From MWEI01 sp964600235 (lineage in GTDB: Bacteria; Desulfobacterota; Desulfomonilia; UBA1062), in contig CAZRIV010000006.1 of NCBI GenBank assembly GCA_964600235.1, positions 124,001 to 188,000 on the forward strand: 64,000 nt of DNA. The letters are read 5' to 3'. The notes under the pieces were generated by a model. It was not told the origin of the DNA and did no database searches. It worked only from the letters and a program-made list of their open reading frames with translations. Both the position numbers and the translations under genes were made by a program. Shown piece after piece: positions 1 to 8,850 of this stretch (positions within the stretch are counted from its first letter, which is position 1; every line of letters begins with the position of its first letter).

Positions 1-415
1 TTCCAAGACCGGCCCTGGCTGCGGCCACCCGGTGGGGGAGGTTGAAGGGGACCTTGGAGTCGATCCCGTCCTGTTTCAGGCATGACCTGAAGGCCTTTAT
101 CCGCTTGGCAAGGCCGTCTTTTGTCACCCTGTCGTCGTCCAGGTAACACCGTCCGAAATGGCGCTCAAGCTGTGGCGGGTATGCCTCCCTGAAGTATGCC
201 TCGATCAGTACGATGATGGATCGTGCGCTCGGCAGGACGGTCTTGGGATCGGTGCCTGCGATGAGATCGAGGCCCATCTTGCCTACCCACCCGAAATCCT
301 CCTGGCGTTCCTGGAGCAGTTCTTTCTGGAATTCAAAAGGTTCTGCCGTGGTGAAGCCGATGTCTGCAAAGCCCAGTTCCAACGCCTTGTCTATAAGTTC
401 ACCTTTTGTAAGCAC
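1..415 (-). CDS. QueG-like 4Fe-4S protein, N-terminal part (runs off window)
   Basis: The reading frame opens with a GTG at 413-415 behind AAAGGAG and stays open to the window edge, giving about 138 residues. The visible part resembles the N-terminal half of epoxyqueuosine reductase (QueG) and related double-cluster 4Fe-4S proteins: a PSARSIIVL stretch, and near the edge RVAAARAGLG, which matches the conserved ARAGLG segment that precedes the cluster-binding half. The ferredoxin-like cysteine motifs would lie outside the window. QueG itself acts in queuosine tRNA modification; many anaerobes have QueG-like paralogues of unknown role, so the exact substrate is not assigned. The family call is reasonably safe, the specific function is not. 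Confidence 0.65.
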   Translation of the reverse strand, partial: MLTKGELIDKALELGFADIGFTTAEPFEFQKELLQERQEDFGWVGKMGLDLIAGTDPKTVLPSARSIIVLIEAYFREAYPPQLERHFGRCYLDDDRVTKDGLAKRIKAFRSCLKQDGIDSKVPFNLPHRVAAARAGLG

Positions 416-617
416 CCTTGTCTCCTTTCAGTACTGAGAGGAAAGAATCCGGCTTTTTGATGATAGATAAAAACCTGGGAGACTGCAAGTAAACAACGAG
501 CGTTCGTTCTAAAATAACAGGTGGCTTCATCACAGTTATTTTGGTAGGGTTGCTGACTGTCGAAAGGTGCACTCTTCATGCATTGAAAGAGATCGTCCAT
601 CCGGAGGGATGACCATT

Positions 618-1229
618 ATGGGCATAAAGGTAGTGGCCCTTGTCGGGACCTATCGCAAGGGCGGCATTGTCGACGCAATAGTCGATGAGATCCTTTCTTC
701 AGTTTCCCAGAAAGGCGCTCAGACAAAGAAGATATATCTCATTGACGCTCACATTGAGTTCTGCACGAACTGCCGGACCTGCACCCAGGCCAAAGGGCAG
801 CAGTGGGGCACATGCATCCACAAAGACGATATGGAAGGGATCATCCGGGACATGGAGATGGCGGATGCCCTTGTAATCGGTGCACCGGTCAATTTTTATA
901 ACATCACCGCTGTTACCAGACGATTCATGGAGCGCCTGGTATGCAGTTCCTACTGGCCCTGGGGAATGGGGGCGCCGAAGGTGAGAAGAAAGGGAAAGAA
1001 TAAGAAGGCCATACTTGTCACTTCCTGCGCCATGCCTTCGCAGTTGGGTTATGTCTTCACAGGGGCCAGGCGGGCCTTGAAGGCCATTGCCGGGATATTC
1101 GGGGCCAGGCCTGTCGCGACGATTTTTGCAGGTATGACAGCAATCAGGGAGAAACAACCGCTTCCACAGCACATTATCCGCAAAGCGAAAAAGGCGGGCG
1201 AGAAGCTTCTTGATAAGACCTCCGTATGA
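618..1229 (+). CDS. NADPH-dependent FMN reductase / iron-sulfur flavoprotein family
   Basis: 203-residue flavodoxin-like protein. The N-terminus MGIKVVALVGTYRKGGIVDA is the FMN phosphate-binding loop region. CxxCxxC appears as FCTNCRTCTQ at about residue 52, as in iron-sulfur flavoproteins and related quinone reductases. The middle GAPVNFYNITAVTRRFMER is the usual second FMN-binding region. Upstream ATGs at 567 and 609 are possible, but GGAGGG at 603-608 is correctly spaced only for the ATG at 618. It is a cytoplasmic flavin-dependent electron carrier or reductase; the partner is unknown. The gene diverges from the QueG-like gene, with a short shared upstream region. Confidence 0.8.
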   Translation: MGIKVVALVGTYRKGGIVDAIVDEILSSVSQKGAQTKKIYLIDAHIEFCTNCRTCTQAKGQQWGTCIHKDDMEGIIRDMEMADALVIGAPVNFYNITAVTRRFMERLVCSSYWPWGMGAPKVRRKGKNKKAILVTSCAMPSQLGYVFTGARRALKAIAGIFGARPVATIFAGMTAIREKQPLPQHIIRKAKKAGEKLLDKTSV

Positions 1230-1381
1230 ACAGGGAAGGCACTTGATCCGTTCGGGCTATTTCTGTGTTTCCCTGCCATGTGCATGGAGTCGTACAGGGG
1301 GGGGTCTTTTATACGATTGCCCTGCAATTCAAAGGATGTGATTCACCTCATCCCTGAAAAGGTATCATGTTTTCAAAAGGC

Positions 1382-1633
1382 TTATTTTTTGGGCAGGGCC
1401 TTCAACGCCTTGACATACCTCTGTTCCTGAAAGGGCCTGCCGGACCTGAGCATGTCGTTCATCTCCCTGACCAGGGTAAGGGCAATCAATCTCATGGCCT
1501 CTTTGTGGGGATGTCCCTCCCGGATGAGCCTATCAAAAGTTTCCTTTGTTTCTTTGGGCGTGTTGTTGTCGATCTGGTTCTGGATCGTCTCAAAAAGTGC
1601 CTCTTTCACATTCATCTTGCTGTCGTTATTCAT
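1382..1633 (-). CDS. Small hypothetical protein, helical
   Basis: 83-residue protein, predicted mainly helical, with a charged N-terminus and the segment IREGHPHKEAMRLIALTLVREM in the middle (shown only as a landmark; key residues His-Pro-His and Arg-Glu). It resembles small uncharacterised proteins widespread in deltaproteobacteria, but I do not recognise a named family. The ATG at 1633 has GAGG about 8 bases upstream; a TTG start 24 bases further up is less likely. It lies just downstream of the MFS gene on the same strand, 53 bases away, and may be co-transcribed. Confidence 0.6.
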   Translation of the reverse strand: MNNDSKMNVKEALFETIQNQIDNNTPKETKETFDRLIREGHPHKEAMRLIALTLVREMNDMLRSGRPFQEQRYVKALKALPKK

Positions 1634-1686
1634 GGCGTACCTCAACGTTTTTTTCAACTACATCCTCATGGCCATTGTGCAGGGTT

Positions 1687-2874
1687 TTATGCCGTATGGA
1701 CGCCGATGTGCGTTCTTCCGGCCAGCAACCCGACATATCCCGCAAGCGCTAAGGACGCACCGGCCCAGAAGGTAGCGGCCGGACCGAATGAGTCCCAAAG
1801 CCAGCCGGCAAGACCACTGGCCATAAGCATGGCGATGCCGGTTGCAAGGCTGAAGATCCCAAATGCACTCCCGCGAATGTTTGCAGGCGAGACATCTGCC
1901 ACCAGTGTCGATAATATTCCCTGGGTCAGGCCCATATGCAATCCCCAGAGCACTGCACCTGCTGCTACAAGTTTATACCCGGACGCAAGGGCAAATACCA
2001 CATCCGATGCGATGAGAACAATACAGCCAGCGGAGAGCATCCCCATGCGGCCCAACTTGTCGGAGAGGACGCCCACAGGGTATGCGGAAAGGGTATAGAC
2101 AACATTCATTAAGACCATGAAAAAAGGGACGAGAAAAACCTGGACGCCCAGGTATTGTGCCCGCAGGAGGATGAACGCCTCGCTGAAGCGTGCCAGTGTG
2201 AAGATGCTTCCGAATGCAACGATAAACCAGTATGAACGGCCCAGCTTCTTTATGTCGTTAAGTCTCAGGGGCGGGATATTTTTCGTTTCTAGTTCACGAG
2301 CCGGTTCCTTAACCCCAGAAGCTAGTATAACCACGGCCAAGATTCCCGGCAGTACGGCTATCCAGAATACGGTTCGAAAACTATCTGATGTTGCGAACAT
2401 GAGAATGCTTGCCAGGATCGGTCCGATAAATGCACCCGCGGTATCCAGGGACTGTCTGAGACCGAAGGCGGCGCCACGCTGCTCAGGAGTGGTAACATCC
2501 GCAATGAGGGCATCACGCGGTGCACCGCGGATGCCCTTGCCGATCCGGTCAAGGAACCGGGCGGTCAGGATCAGTCCCACGCCGTCAGCAACAGCAAACA
2601 GTGGTTTTGTGAGCGTACCGAGGGCATATCCTGCCACTGCAAGCCCCTTCCTCCTGCCGATCCGGTCGCTTATAAATCCTGAGAACACCTTGGTGATGAG
2701 TGCCGTCGACTCGGCTATTCCCTCAATAATACCCAGCGACAATGCTGATGCTCCAAGCCCCACCACCAGGAAGACAGGCAGCAGGCTGTGGATCATCTCG
2801 GAAGAGACGTCCATGAACAGGCTTACCAGGCCCAGCATCCATACGGAACGGGGGATTCCCCTGAATGCTTTCAT
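1687..2874 (-). CDS. Major facilitator superfamily transporter
   Basis: 395 residues with about 12 hydrophobic segments, the normal MFS size. The loop between TM2 and TM3 reads GFISDRIGRRKGLAVAGY, the MFS signature GxxxDRxGRR, and a weaker copy, GVLSDKLGRMG, sits after TM8 as expected for a twelve-helix two-fold protein. RFLDRIGKGIRGAPRDALIAD is a conserved cytoplasmic stretch in a large subgroup of bacterial MFS permeases of unknown substrate. The start lies 4 bases after the stop of the pseudouridine synthase gene, so the two are probably co-transcribed. The substrate cannot be read from sequence; multidrug or metabolite efflux are both possible. Confidence 0.88.
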   Translation of the reverse strand: MKAFRGIPRSVWMLGLVSLFMDVSSEMIHSLLPVFLVVGLGASALSLGIIEGIAESTALITKVFSGFISDRIGRRKGLAVAGYALGTLTKPLFAVADGVGLILTARFLDRIGKGIRGAPRDALIADVTTPEQRGAAFGLRQSLDTAGAFIGPILASILMFATSDSFRTVFWIAVLPGILAVVILASGVKEPARELETKNIPPLRLNDIKKLGRSYWFIVAFGSIFTLARFSEAFILLRAQYLGVQVFLVPFFMVLMNVVYTLSAYPVGVLSDKLGRMGMLSAGCIVLIASDVVFALASGYKLVAAGAVLWGLHMGLTQGILSTLVADVSPANIRGSAFGIFSLATGIAMLMASGLAGWLWDSFGPAATFWAGASLALAGYVGLLAGRTHIGVHTA

Positions 2875-2878
2875 AACT

Positions 2879-3541
2879 TCACTTAAAGGCCGGCCAGTAG
2901 TCGGGATAGGGGGCTTCGATGGTGATGGGCGACTTGAGGGTGGGGTGTGTGAACTCCATCCTTCTATGGTGCAGCGCTACCCCCTGGGCATGGTTCCATG
3001 GCTTGCCGCCGTAGCGGATGTCGCCCAGGATGGGGCATCCGCTTGCCGCGAACTGCGACCTGATCTGGTGGTACCGGCCTGTCTGAAGGAGAATCTCCAC
3101 CAGGAGGATGCCCTTATACCTCTTTACGATGCGGTAGGTCAGAAGCGATGGCTGCGCACCCTGTTCATCGCGGGATGCGACGACAGACCTCATCCGTGAG
3201 TGCCTCAGGTGGTGCATGAGGGTGCCTTGTGTGCCCGGCAGGTCATTGGTGATGACGCCGTGATAGACCTTGACGATCTTCTGACTGCGCATCTCCTCGT
3301 TCATCCTGGCTAAGGCCTTGCTTGTCCGGGCAAAGAGCACGATTCCGCTCACGGGCTTGTCGAGACGATGCACCGCATGGAGGAAGACCTCGCCCGGTTT
3401 GTCTTTAGAACGTTTTATCCATGCCTTGGCCCGCGCCTCCAGGCTGTCGTCGGTTATCCCGGATGGCTGTGTGAGCAGTCCGGCGGGCTTGTTGACCGCC
3501 AGGAGGTGGTTATCCTCGTACAGGATTTCGAGAGTGGTCAT
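2879..3541 (-). CDS. RluA-family RNA pseudouridine synthase
   Basis: 220 residues. The catalytic motif HRLDKPVSG at about residue 57 has the invariant Asp that attacks the uridine in this family. The N-terminus ILYEDNHLLAVNKPAGLL and the later TGRYHQIRSQFAASG and GDIRYGG segments are the standard RluA-family core. No S4 domain is present, and the short length is typical of the small RluA/TruC-like members. It isomerises uridine to pseudouridine in rRNA or tRNA; the exact target is not determinable. AGGAG sits 7 bases before the ATG. It is followed by the MFS gene and preceded, 27 bases upstream, by a methyltransferase, making an RNA-modification run on this strand. Confidence 0.88.
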   Translation of the reverse strand: MTTLEILYEDNHLLAVNKPAGLLTQPSGITDDSLEARAKAWIKRSKDKPGEVFLHAVHRLDKPVSGIVLFARTSKALARMNEEMRSQKIVKVYHGVITNDLPGTQGTLMHHLRHSRMRSVVASRDEQGAQPSLLTYRIVKRYKGILLVEILLQTGRYHQIRSQFAASGCPILGDIRYGGKPWNHAQGVALHHRRMEFTHPTLKSPITIEAPYPDYWPAFK

Positions 3542-3568
3542 GTCCGGCTCCTGAGAGCCTCTTGAGGC

Positions 3569-4450
3569 TTATGCAGCATCATGGGCCCAGATGCAATATG
3601 TCCCGCTCGGCACCGGCAGTACGTCCGATCTGCCCTCCAGCAGCATCTCGCCGTTCTCATAGCGAGATGCGCTCAAAACCGGCGCGGTGCTGAAAAGGAT
3701 GTTCTGCAGGGCCTGTGGGGTGCAGGCGGGGGTGTGCGAGGTCAGGAGGATGAACAGGGGGGTCTCGGACAGGAGGGACCAGCACTTTCTCACGGTTGCG
3801 ATCAGTTCGTCTTCAAGCTTGTACACCTCCTCGTTCTTGCCGTGGCCATAGGTGGGGGGATCCAGTATCACAGCGTCATAGCGCCTTTCACGCCTGATCT
3901 CCCTGTCCAGAAAACGGTTCACGTCATCCACGATCCAGCGGATGGGGGCATCGGTCAGGTTGTTGAGCTCCGCATTTTCCCGGGCCCATTTGACCATGCC
4001 CTTGGAGGCATCCAGGTGGCATACGCTCGCCCCGCAGCGCGCCGCGGCAAGTGTGGAACCTCCCGAGTAGGCAAAGAGGTTGAGCACGGATGTCTGTTCA
4101 CGGCCCATGACGTTCGCCTTGGTAAGGGTGCGGGTTATCCATCTCCACAAAGCCCGCTGTTCCGGGAAGATGCCCAGGTGTCCGAAGTCGGTGGGGGAGA
4201 GCCTGAAGTTCAGCCCTTCAATGGTTATCCGCCAGGACTCTGGCAGCTCGGTATGCACCTGCCACCCCTTTCCCGGCCTGCGCTCGAAGGTCGCGTCGGC
4301 GCCGTCCCACAGTGCTGTGTCCTTCTGTGGCGCCCAGATGGCCTGGGCGCAGGGCCGAACCAGCACGCAGCGGCCGAAGCGCTCGAGCTTCCTTCCATTC
4401 CCGCTGTCCACAAGCTCGTAATCATATGTATGGGTCGGTTTATTTTTCAT
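3569..4450 (-). CDS. Class I SAM-dependent methyltransferase, RlmI/RlmK-like
   Basis: 293 residues with an N-terminal extension of about 110 residues and a Rossmann methyltransferase domain. Motif I is NLFAYSGGSTLAAARCG, the acidic ribose-binding residue follows in VCHLDASKGMVKWARENAELN, and motif IV is ILDPPTYGHG. Where RlmI-type m5C enzymes have an SCSGH cysteine, this protein has LLTSHTPA, so it lacks the catalytic Cys and is unlikely to be an m5C enzyme. A target such as the m7G of RlmK-like proteins, or another RNA or protein, is possible. It is the second of three RNA-modification-type genes on this strand, with RlmI-like 4616-5827 upstream. Confidence 0.75.
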   Translation of the reverse strand: MKNKPTHTYDYELVDSGNGRKLERFGRCVLVRPCAQAIWAPQKDTALWDGADATFERRPGKGWQVHTELPESWRITIEGLNFRLSPTDFGHLGIFPEQRALWRWITRTLTKANVMGREQTSVLNLFAYSGGSTLAAARCGASVCHLDASKGMVKWARENAELNNLTDAPIRWIVDDVNRFLDREIRRERRYDAVILDPPTYGHGKNEEVYKLEDELIATVRKCWSLLSETPLFILLTSHTPACTPQALQNILFSTAPVLSASRYENGEMLLEGRSDVLPVPSGTYCIWAHDAA

Positions 4451-4615
4451 GGGTCTTATTCCGGGTAGTTAGCATCACTCAGACGGGCATGTATATACAT
4501 TATTGCCGCTCGATTCTTTCCAGGCGCTTTTTCCGTCAAACCTGTGCAGACAGTTACGCCCCGGGAGCCGTTCGAGGCATGGGGGTGCAGGCAGCCCCTT
4601 TGTCTGTCACTATAG

Positions 4616-5827
4616 TCATTTCGCCCTGACAATGAGGCCCTTGAGGTAGTGTCCCTCGGGAAACGCCAGGGCAACGGGGTGGTCGGATGACTGCCCCAGG
4701 TATCCGATGATCCGTGCCTCGCGCAGCGCGTCGAGCGCCGCATCTGCAACGATCTTCCCGAACAGCTCCGGGGTGATGTGTCCCGAGCACGAGAAGGTGA
4801 ACAGCGTGCCGCCGGGCCTTAAAAGCTTGAAGGCCAGCAGGTTGATGTCCTTGTATCCTCGGCTGGCGCCCGGCACCTGTTTCGCGGATGCGGCAAACTT
4901 GGGTGGGTCGAGGACGATAAGGTCAAACTTCTTGTTTGCGTCGCGCATGCCCCTGAGCACCGTGAATACGTCATCCTCGATGGTCAGGAACCTCTGGTCC
5001 ATGCCGTTGAGTTCGGCGTTCTTCAGGCCCAGCGCGACAGCCTCCCGGGAGGAGTCCACATTGGTCACCTCCCGGGCTCCGCCCTTGATGGCTGCGAGGC
5101 CGAATCCTCCGGTGTATGAAAAACAGTTGAGCGTCTCAGCGTCTCGGGAAAATTTGCCCAGGGACTCCCTGTTATCACGCTGGTCCAGATAGAACCCTGT
5201 CTTGTGGCCTTTTCTCACATCTACGAGAAAGCGTATGCCGTTTTCTTGAATCTCTATGAACTCCGGTGGATCTTCCCCGTGAAGGGTCCCGGTGCTTGGC
5301 CCGAGACCTTCCATCATGCGCGTATCCGAATCGGAGCGTTCAAAGATACCCCGCGCATGCGTGATCTCTGCTAGCAGGGTCACGATCTCGTCCTTGAAGA
5401 ACTCGGCGCCCGAAGAGAGGAACTGGCAGACCAGGAAGTCACCGTAGCGGTCCACCACCAGGCCGGGCAGACCGTCCGACTCCGCATTCACCAGGCGGCA
5501 GGCAGTAAGGTCGGTGCCTTCAAGGATGCGTGCCCGCTCGGCTACTGCGTGTCCGAGCCGCTCTCTGAAGAAATCAGGGCCGATTGCTGCCCCCTTTTCA
5601 AAAGACCAGATGCGCACCCTTATCTGGGAGTCAGGGGAGTATGAGCCGGTCGCCATCTCTGTACCGTCTGAGGCACGGACTTTCACCAGGCTCCCCGGCG
5701 ACGGATTGCCCGTCACCTCGGATACGGCCCCCGAGAAGACCCATGGGTGGCGTCTGAGCAGGGACCCCTCGCGGCCCGGCTTGAGGACTACGGTGCTTTG
5801 TGTTTCCGAATGTCTTTTCCTGTTCAT
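4616..5827 (-). CDS. rlmI: RlmI-like 23S rRNA cytosine-C5 methyltransferase
   Basis: 403 residues, near the length of E. coli RlmI. An N-terminal PUA domain (about residues 10-90, starting VVLKPGREGSLLRRHPWVFSG in abbreviated form) is followed by an EEHD-like middle domain and a Rossmann domain. The latter has CFSYTGGFGLAAIKGGA (motif I), LIVLDPPKFA (motif IV) and FTFSCSGHI (motif VI, with the catalytic Cys). Family knowledge points to m5C formation in the large-subunit rRNA. It is separated by 165 bases from the next methyltransferase, so operon membership is uncertain. The motif set is complete, so the family call is secure; the exact nucleotide is inherited from homology. Confidence 0.82.
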   Translation of the reverse strand: MNRKRHSETQSTVVLKPGREGSLLRRHPWVFSGAVSEVTGNPSPGSLVKVRASDGTEMATGSYSPDSQIRVRIWSFEKGAAIGPDFFRERLGHAVAERARILEGTDLTACRLVNAESDGLPGLVVDRYGDFLVCQFLSSGAEFFKDEIVTLLAEITHARGIFERSDSDTRMMEGLGPSTGTLHGEDPPEFIEIQENGIRFLVDVRKGHKTGFYLDQRDNRESLGKFSRDAETLNCFSYTGGFGLAAIKGGAREVTNVDSSREAVALGLKNAELNGMDQRFLTIEDDVFTVLRGMRDANKKFDLIVLDPPKFAASAKQVPGASRGYKDINLLAFKLLRPGGTLFTFSCSGHITPELFGKIVADAALDALREARIIGYLGQSSDHPVALAFPEGHYLKGLIVRAK

Positions 5828-6005
5828 GACTTCCTTGCAGGGCCGGTGTTTTTCGACAGTGTCCCATTTTGACGGCCAGGGTGGCCGTTTACCCTTTGTT
5901 TTTCATTCCTGATCCGCGAACAGATCAATCTCATGCACACCCCGCTTCATGTACCATGGTTGGCGTGGTTCAAAGAAGAACGTTTTTAAAGGGGACCGTG
6001 TTTTT

Positions 6006-6920
6006 CTATGAACAGTTGCAGGTGCCTGAACTGATGCGGCATTCTTCGCATGAATATTCTATCTCCACCGTGGAATGGGCCATGTCGTGTGAGTCCAGGA
6101 TGGCGCGGATACGGTCCTTGATCCCCAATACTACTTCCCGGGTGGCTTCCTGATCCACCACCACATGGGTGGTGAGCACATGGTGCGTTCCGTCCAGGGA
6201 CCAGATGTGCGTATGGTGTGTGCCCACGACATGTTCGATGCCTCGCAGGCTCTTTTCGATGGCCTCGATATCGGTGCCTGCCGGCACGCCCTGCATGAAT
6301 ATGCCGAAGGTGGAGCCGAGGTTCTTCATGACATTGAACAGGACGTAGAGCGTTATCAGGCAGGACAATAGCGGATCGAGAAAAGGGATGTCCCTGAAAA
6401 GGAGGATGATGCTGATGGCCAGCACTGCAGCCCAGCCCAGCACATCCTCCAGGAGGTGCCATGCAACCATCCTGGCGTTTAGGCCGGTACTTCCCTTGAG
6501 CCTGAGCACTGCCGCGCCGTTTACGGCAATGCCGATGAGTGCGAAGAGGACCATGCCCGGAGCATAGGATTGCTCCGGGTGAAAAATCCGGGGCACGGCG
6601 TGGAAGAGTATGAAGATAGACCCTCCGATGAGCAGGGCCGCGCTGATCAGGGCGCCCAGAAGCGAGAATCGGCGGTACCCGTAGGAATACAGCGCATCCC
6701 CCTTTTTCAGGGAGAGGCGCTCCAGGAACCATGCAGATCCAAGGGCGAAGCTGTCGCCAAGGTCGTGGATGGCGTCCGCCAGGATGGCAAGACTGTTGGT
6801 CCACAGTCCTCCGAAGATCTCGATGACGGTGAAAAAGAGGTTCAGAAAAAAAGCGAGCCGGATATTGCCCAGATCGCTGTGGTTGTCGTGATGATTATGG
6901 TCATGCCCCATGGCGGTCAT
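6006..6920 (-). CDS. Cation diffusion facilitator (CzcD/ZitB-like) metal exporter
   Basis: 304 residues with a His-rich N-terminus (MGHDHNHHDNHSD), six predicted membrane helices and a C-terminal cytoplasmic domain. TM2 carries ADAIHDLGDSFALG; the HxxxD of this segment and the matching His and Asp of TM5 (HLLEDVLG) form the transport metal site of CDF proteins. The C-terminal domain includes HHTHIWSLDGTHHVLTTHVVV. The protein ends with CEECRISSGTCNC, an extra cysteine cluster that may bind metal. It exports Zn2+ or related divalent ions from the cytoplasm using proton exchange. An in-frame ATG 9 bases downstream of the chosen start is also possible. Confidence 0.9.
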   Translation of the reverse strand: MTAMGHDHNHHDNHSDLGNIRLAFFLNLFFTVIEIFGGLWTNSLAILADAIHDLGDSFALGSAWFLERLSLKKGDALYSYGYRRFSLLGALISAALLIGGSIFILFHAVPRIFHPEQSYAPGMVLFALIGIAVNGAAVLRLKGSTGLNARMVAWHLLEDVLGWAAVLAISIILLFRDIPFLDPLLSCLITLYVLFNVMKNLGSTFGIFMQGVPAGTDIEAIEKSLRGIEHVVGTHHTHIWSLDGTHHVLTTHVVVDQEATREVVLGIKDRIRAILDSHDMAHSTVEIEYSCEECRISSGTCNCS

Positions 6921-7057
6921 GTTCCTTTGATATCAGCCTCTACCTGTGAGATGGCATATCCGGCAGGAAGGATTCATGGGAAGAACCCCGGGGCAGGGAC
7001 CCTTCCCGTCATTGGTAAGGCTCTTCTCCATTGATGAAATATTGCCGTTCTAAAGGG

Positions 7058-8182
7058 TTAGAACACTTTGCTCAGGCCCGCGCTCAGGGTGAAGCCCTTA
7101 TAGTCCAGGTCTTCGTCCGGGTGATACCAGTTCTTCTTGTCTTTCATGGTAAACAGATTCAGCCCGATACTCCCCTTGGTGTCCTCGGTGAAGGTCTTCT
7201 CCATCCCGCAGCCAAGGGATATCTTCCGGCGTCCGCCTGCATAGTAGGGGGAATCCTCATCAAAGCCGTTCTCCGCAATGGTAAGAAAGCTTATGTGGGA
7301 TATCACGGAAGTGGTGGAGTTGAGGAAGCATGTCTCCTTAAGGGTTGCCTGCCATTCATCGCCGTAGTTTTTCTCGCTGTTTGTCGGCGTTGCCGTAGCG
7401 GTGTAATATTCGCCCTTGGCCCGGAAGATGCCGGTAATGTCTGCATCCATCTGCCATGACGGCCTGGTATAGGTTGCGCCAAGGCCCAGGAGCGTGAGGG
7501 CCCCTTCCTTGTAATAGTCGTTGCCGTCCACCTTGTCTTTGGTGTACCCGGCATATTCGCCAAGTAACCTGCACTGCAAGTCTTCCGTAAAGGCGTATAC
7601 TGCCTCGGCGGTCACGGTCAGGACATCGCCGGGATCGAGGTCCTGGATCATTTCGGAGTAATCATATTCCCCTCTCCACTGGTACCCCATGCCGAACCCG
7701 GCCGTAAGCCGTTCCCATTCCCTGGACACGCCAAGATAGGGATTTATGTTGAACCCCTCGCCGAAAGAGGTGATGGGCAGAAGGTCAGGGGGCAGGGCGG
7801 TGAGGGCCAGTTCATCGCCCTTGAAATCGGTGTACCCGGTGGGCAGATTGAATCCGCATCCGAAAAGGAGGTCAGCCGGGGCCCGGCCGATTATTTCATA
7901 AGAGAGGTTTATCTTGGTGTCGAGAAAACGGCTTAAGGATACGGAGTCTCCCTCGTCGGGCTTAATGGAGGTGGAGACAAAGGCGTTTAAAAGCTGGCCC
8001 TTGAAACCCTCGTGTACGAATTCAGCGTGTATGGGAACTGCCACCTGGGTGCCTTTGTCACTGTTGTCGTTCTTGAACCAGGTGAAGCTTGCCCCGAGAT
8101 CGAGCTGCTTCTCAATACAAAACACAGTGGTGCAGGTGAGGGCCAGCAGTAAGGTGACTAAAAAGATCAATCTATATACCAT
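7058..8182 (-). CDS. Outer-membrane beta-barrel protein, uncharacterised
   Basis: 374 residues. The ATG at 8182 is preceded by GAGAGG with 7-base spacing and gives a clean signal peptide (MVYRLIFLVTLLLALTC...). The mature part has alternating hydrophobic/polar strands, many Tyr/Phe at strand ends and a C-terminal Phe (SAGLSKVF), as needed for BAM-dependent insertion in the outer membrane. I recognise no named family. It begins 26 bases after the split Ig-like lipoprotein and is the last gene of the operon starting with the CsgG-like gene at 10793, so it may be a pore or receptor for that surface system. Confidence 0.7.
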   Translation of the reverse strand: MVYRLIFLVTLLLALTCTTVFCIEKQLDLGASFTWFKNDNSDKGTQVAVPIHAEFVHEGFKGQLLNAFVSTSIKPDEGDSVSLSRFLDTKINLSYEIIGRAPADLLFGCGFNLPTGYTDFKGDELALTALPPDLLPITSFGEGFNINPYLGVSREWERLTAGFGMGYQWRGEYDYSEMIQDLDPGDVLTVTAEAVYAFTEDLQCRLLGEYAGYTKDKVDGNDYYKEGALTLLGLGATYTRPSWQMDADITGIFRAKGEYYTATATPTNSEKNYGDEWQATLKETCFLNSTTSVISHISFLTIAENGFDEDSPYYAGGRRKISLGCGMEKTFTEDTKGSIGLNLFTMKDKKNWYHPDEDLDYKGFTLSAGLSKVF

Positions 8183-8208
8183 ATACATACCTCTCTTAGT
8201 AGGCCACA

Positions 8209-8844
8209 TTAGTCAGTTATAACTGTCAGTTCCACATATTCGTAGTCACTCTCCTGAGGAGAACCATTATCTGTTACAATGAATTTGAGGAAATATGTTC
8301 TTGGATTTGTCTCACTTGGGGTGAAAGTGAAGGTCTGGGTAGCTGGCGTGAATACTGCCCCTGTTGGCCAGTTATGATCAAACTGAGCCTCCGCGCTGAA
8401 TGTCAGCCCATTATTTTCCGGGTCCGTGGCTGTCACTGTGAACTGAATTTGTTGATTGTTCTGCACAACACGGTCTCCGATGGGATCAAGGGTAGGGGGT
8501 CTGTTCACATTGCCCACCGTGAATACCACGTCCTCGGAATCTGATAGGTCGTCAACTGCATCTGTAGCGGTAAAACGGAGCCAGTAATTCCCCGGTATAG
8601 TAGTATTTGACCAAGAAAAACTCTGAGTAGTTCCTGGTAATGATAATCCTGTTGGGGGTGTTTTGTCTTCAATTACATCGTACATATAGTTTATAGCATT
8701 ACCATCCTGGTCTGTGGCCGTTGCCGTAAATGCAACCGTACCTCCCTGGTTTATCTGCCTTGATCCGATTGTAGCAAGGACAGGGTAATGGGGTCCGTAA
8801 TTTGGAACAGTTGTAAAAGTAGTTTGGTATCGTTGTATGGACAC
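8209..8844 (-). CDS. C-terminal Ig/cadherin-like repeats, cut off from 8851-9873 by an in-frame stop
   Basis: 211 residues made of two beta-sandwich repeats of the putative-Ig type. Recurring elements are PVLATIG/PPTLDPIG at the start, TATDQDG/TATDPENN in the middle and GNVNRPP between repeats. The frame is identical to that of the upstream lipoprotein: after its TAA at 8851-8853 the sequence continues Ala-Trp-Val-Ser-Ile and then rejoins the repeat pattern at PVLATIG. There is no convincing ribosome binding site before the GTG at 8844 and no signal peptide, so on its own it would stay in the cytoplasm. It is best read as the 3' part of one ancestral gene, separated by a nonsense change. Confidence 0.55.
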   Translation of the reverse strand: MSIQRYQTTFTTVPNYGPHYPVLATIGSRQINQGGTVAFTATATDQDGNAINYMYDVIEDKTPPTGLSLPGTTQSFSWSNTTIPGNYWLRFTATDAVDDLSDSEDVVFTVGNVNRPPTLDPIGDRVVQNNQQIQFTVTATDPENNGLTFSAEAQFDHNWPTGAVFTPATQTFTFTPSETNPRTYFLKFIVTDNGSPQESDYEYVELTVITD

Positions 8845-8850
8845 CCATGC

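Noticed and set aside
1297..1304. Eight-base G run
   Set aside because: Short, between genes, no sign of function.
1367..3199. Long plus-strand frames (243 and 360 codons) opposite the MFS and pseudouridine synthase genes
   Set aside because: Antisense to clear protein families, no ribosome binding sites, composition typical of mirror frames in GC-rich DNA.
3581..4468. 295-codon plus-strand frame
   Set aside because: Lies wholly opposite a methyltransferase with intact motifs; no recognisable domain of its own.
5986..6804. 272-codon minus-strand frame overlapping the CDF exporter
   Set aside because: Same-strand alternate frame of a well-supported gene; Arg/Pro/His-rich sequence with no fold.
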